Shown in pieces: positions 63,511 to 64,000 of a stretch of 64,000 bases of DNA (the stretch's first letter is position 1; each line of letters begins with the position of its first letter). This DNA comes from Ichthyophis bannanicus (lineage: Eukaryota; Chordata; Amphibia; Gymnophiona; Ichthyophiidae). The DNA is taken from NCBI GenBank assembly GCA_033557465.1, contig CM066045.1, positions 135,057,596 through 135,121,595 on the forward strand. Direction: 5' to 3'. The position numbers and the translations under genes were made by a program. The notes below the pieces were generated by a model, which was not told the DNA's origin, searched no databases, and saw nothing but the letters and a program-made list of their open reading frames with translations.

Positions 63511-64000
63511 CGGGCCTTTCCTGTATATGCTTTATATGTCACCGCGGTCTGACCATTCCCCCCGTTCCACTCCCTCCTGCCTACGTCCTGAGATCCCCGT
63601 TTTAGTGTCGTGCACGTGCAGGGCCACCTAGTGTCAGAATACTGGTCTAGATGTTTTTGAAAGAAACACATCTATCCCACACGTACACAGGGCTTATTGG
63701 TATTTCAGAATGACCTCCTATGTGTGTTATAACAGAAGTCAGTTCTACCACTAGAGGGTGGAGAGGTAAATCAAAACTTCCTTAACTTGATGCTTACCTA
63801 CCTAGCACAGCAAAGCTGAAAAAAATCATAAGGGTTTGTGGTTTACTTGGTTCTTAATATACCACTCTTTGCAAGGCATATAGAGCGGTTTAAAAATATT
63901 AAAAACAATTAACACTTAACAAAAAAAAATAGGGGTTTCCCAGGACACTGAGCAGCAGCAAGATTTCAAGAAAACACCAAGGCAACATCTCTTCCCTTAC
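63511..64000. other. Non-coding flank with a dispersed repeat fragment
   Basis: 63511-63835 is unrecognised. 63840-63925 (ttaatatacc, gcatatagagcggtttaaaa, ttaaaaacaattaacac) resembles the start of the repeats at 13020 and 22985. Confidence 0.45.

Overview
The window is vertebrate nuclear DNA: a stretch of one host gene whose introns are packed with retrotransposons. Seven minus-strand exons (40621 down to 11593) with exactly matching splice phases encode the catalytic-histidine region and following part of a ubiquitin-specific protease, best matched by USP28. Both ends of the gene lie outside the window. Dominance of DIRS tyrosine-recombinase retrotransposons, plus CR1, L1, L2-like LINEs, a CORE-SINE and a hAT transposon, points to an amphibian, most likely a caecilian. 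That assignment is inference; another DIRS-rich amphibian or a reptile is possible.

Layout. 1-11118: plus-strand DIRS element A, split by an L1 (1138-6573) with a perfect 17-bp target duplication, and scrambled internally by inverted duplications and a CR1. 11119-16082: four USP28 exons (one a 62-codon cassette), a MITE and SINE/LINE debris. 16083-21727: DIRS B. 22557-22785: USP28 exon with the catalytic His. 23367-37142: three-level nest of old DIRS G, younger DIRS C (27732-35829) inside it, and a hAT element (28573-31050) inside C carrying a 1.2-kb minisatellite and a perfect 78-bp-arm palindrome. 38643-38713 and 40409-40621: two more USP28 exons. 41149-43900: a CR1 inserted into an older inverted copy of its own family. 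44472-45770: 5' part of DIRS E. 45771-54410: a CR1 (K) split by DIRS H, which contains a truncated DIRS F. 56101-63510: a CR1 (J) split by DIRS I (57114-62685).

How the parts relate. DIRS elements A, B, C, E and I are one family: a seven-Cys/His Gag finger, Gag running in frame into RT-RNase H (YLDD), an overlapping tyrosine recombinase, inverted termini, and an internal complementary region equal to the two termini joined head to tail. G and H are a second lineage with a CxxC...CxxC Gag; F seems to be a third. The nests give a relative chronology: CR1 before DIRS I, E and H; G before C before hAT; A before L1. Nearly all transposon ORFs are broken; element C is the best preserved. No CRISPR, rRNA or bacterial-type feature was seen. 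The most notable structures are the DIRS terminus/internal-region architecture with its shared short palindrome, and the hAT palindrome plus minisatellite.
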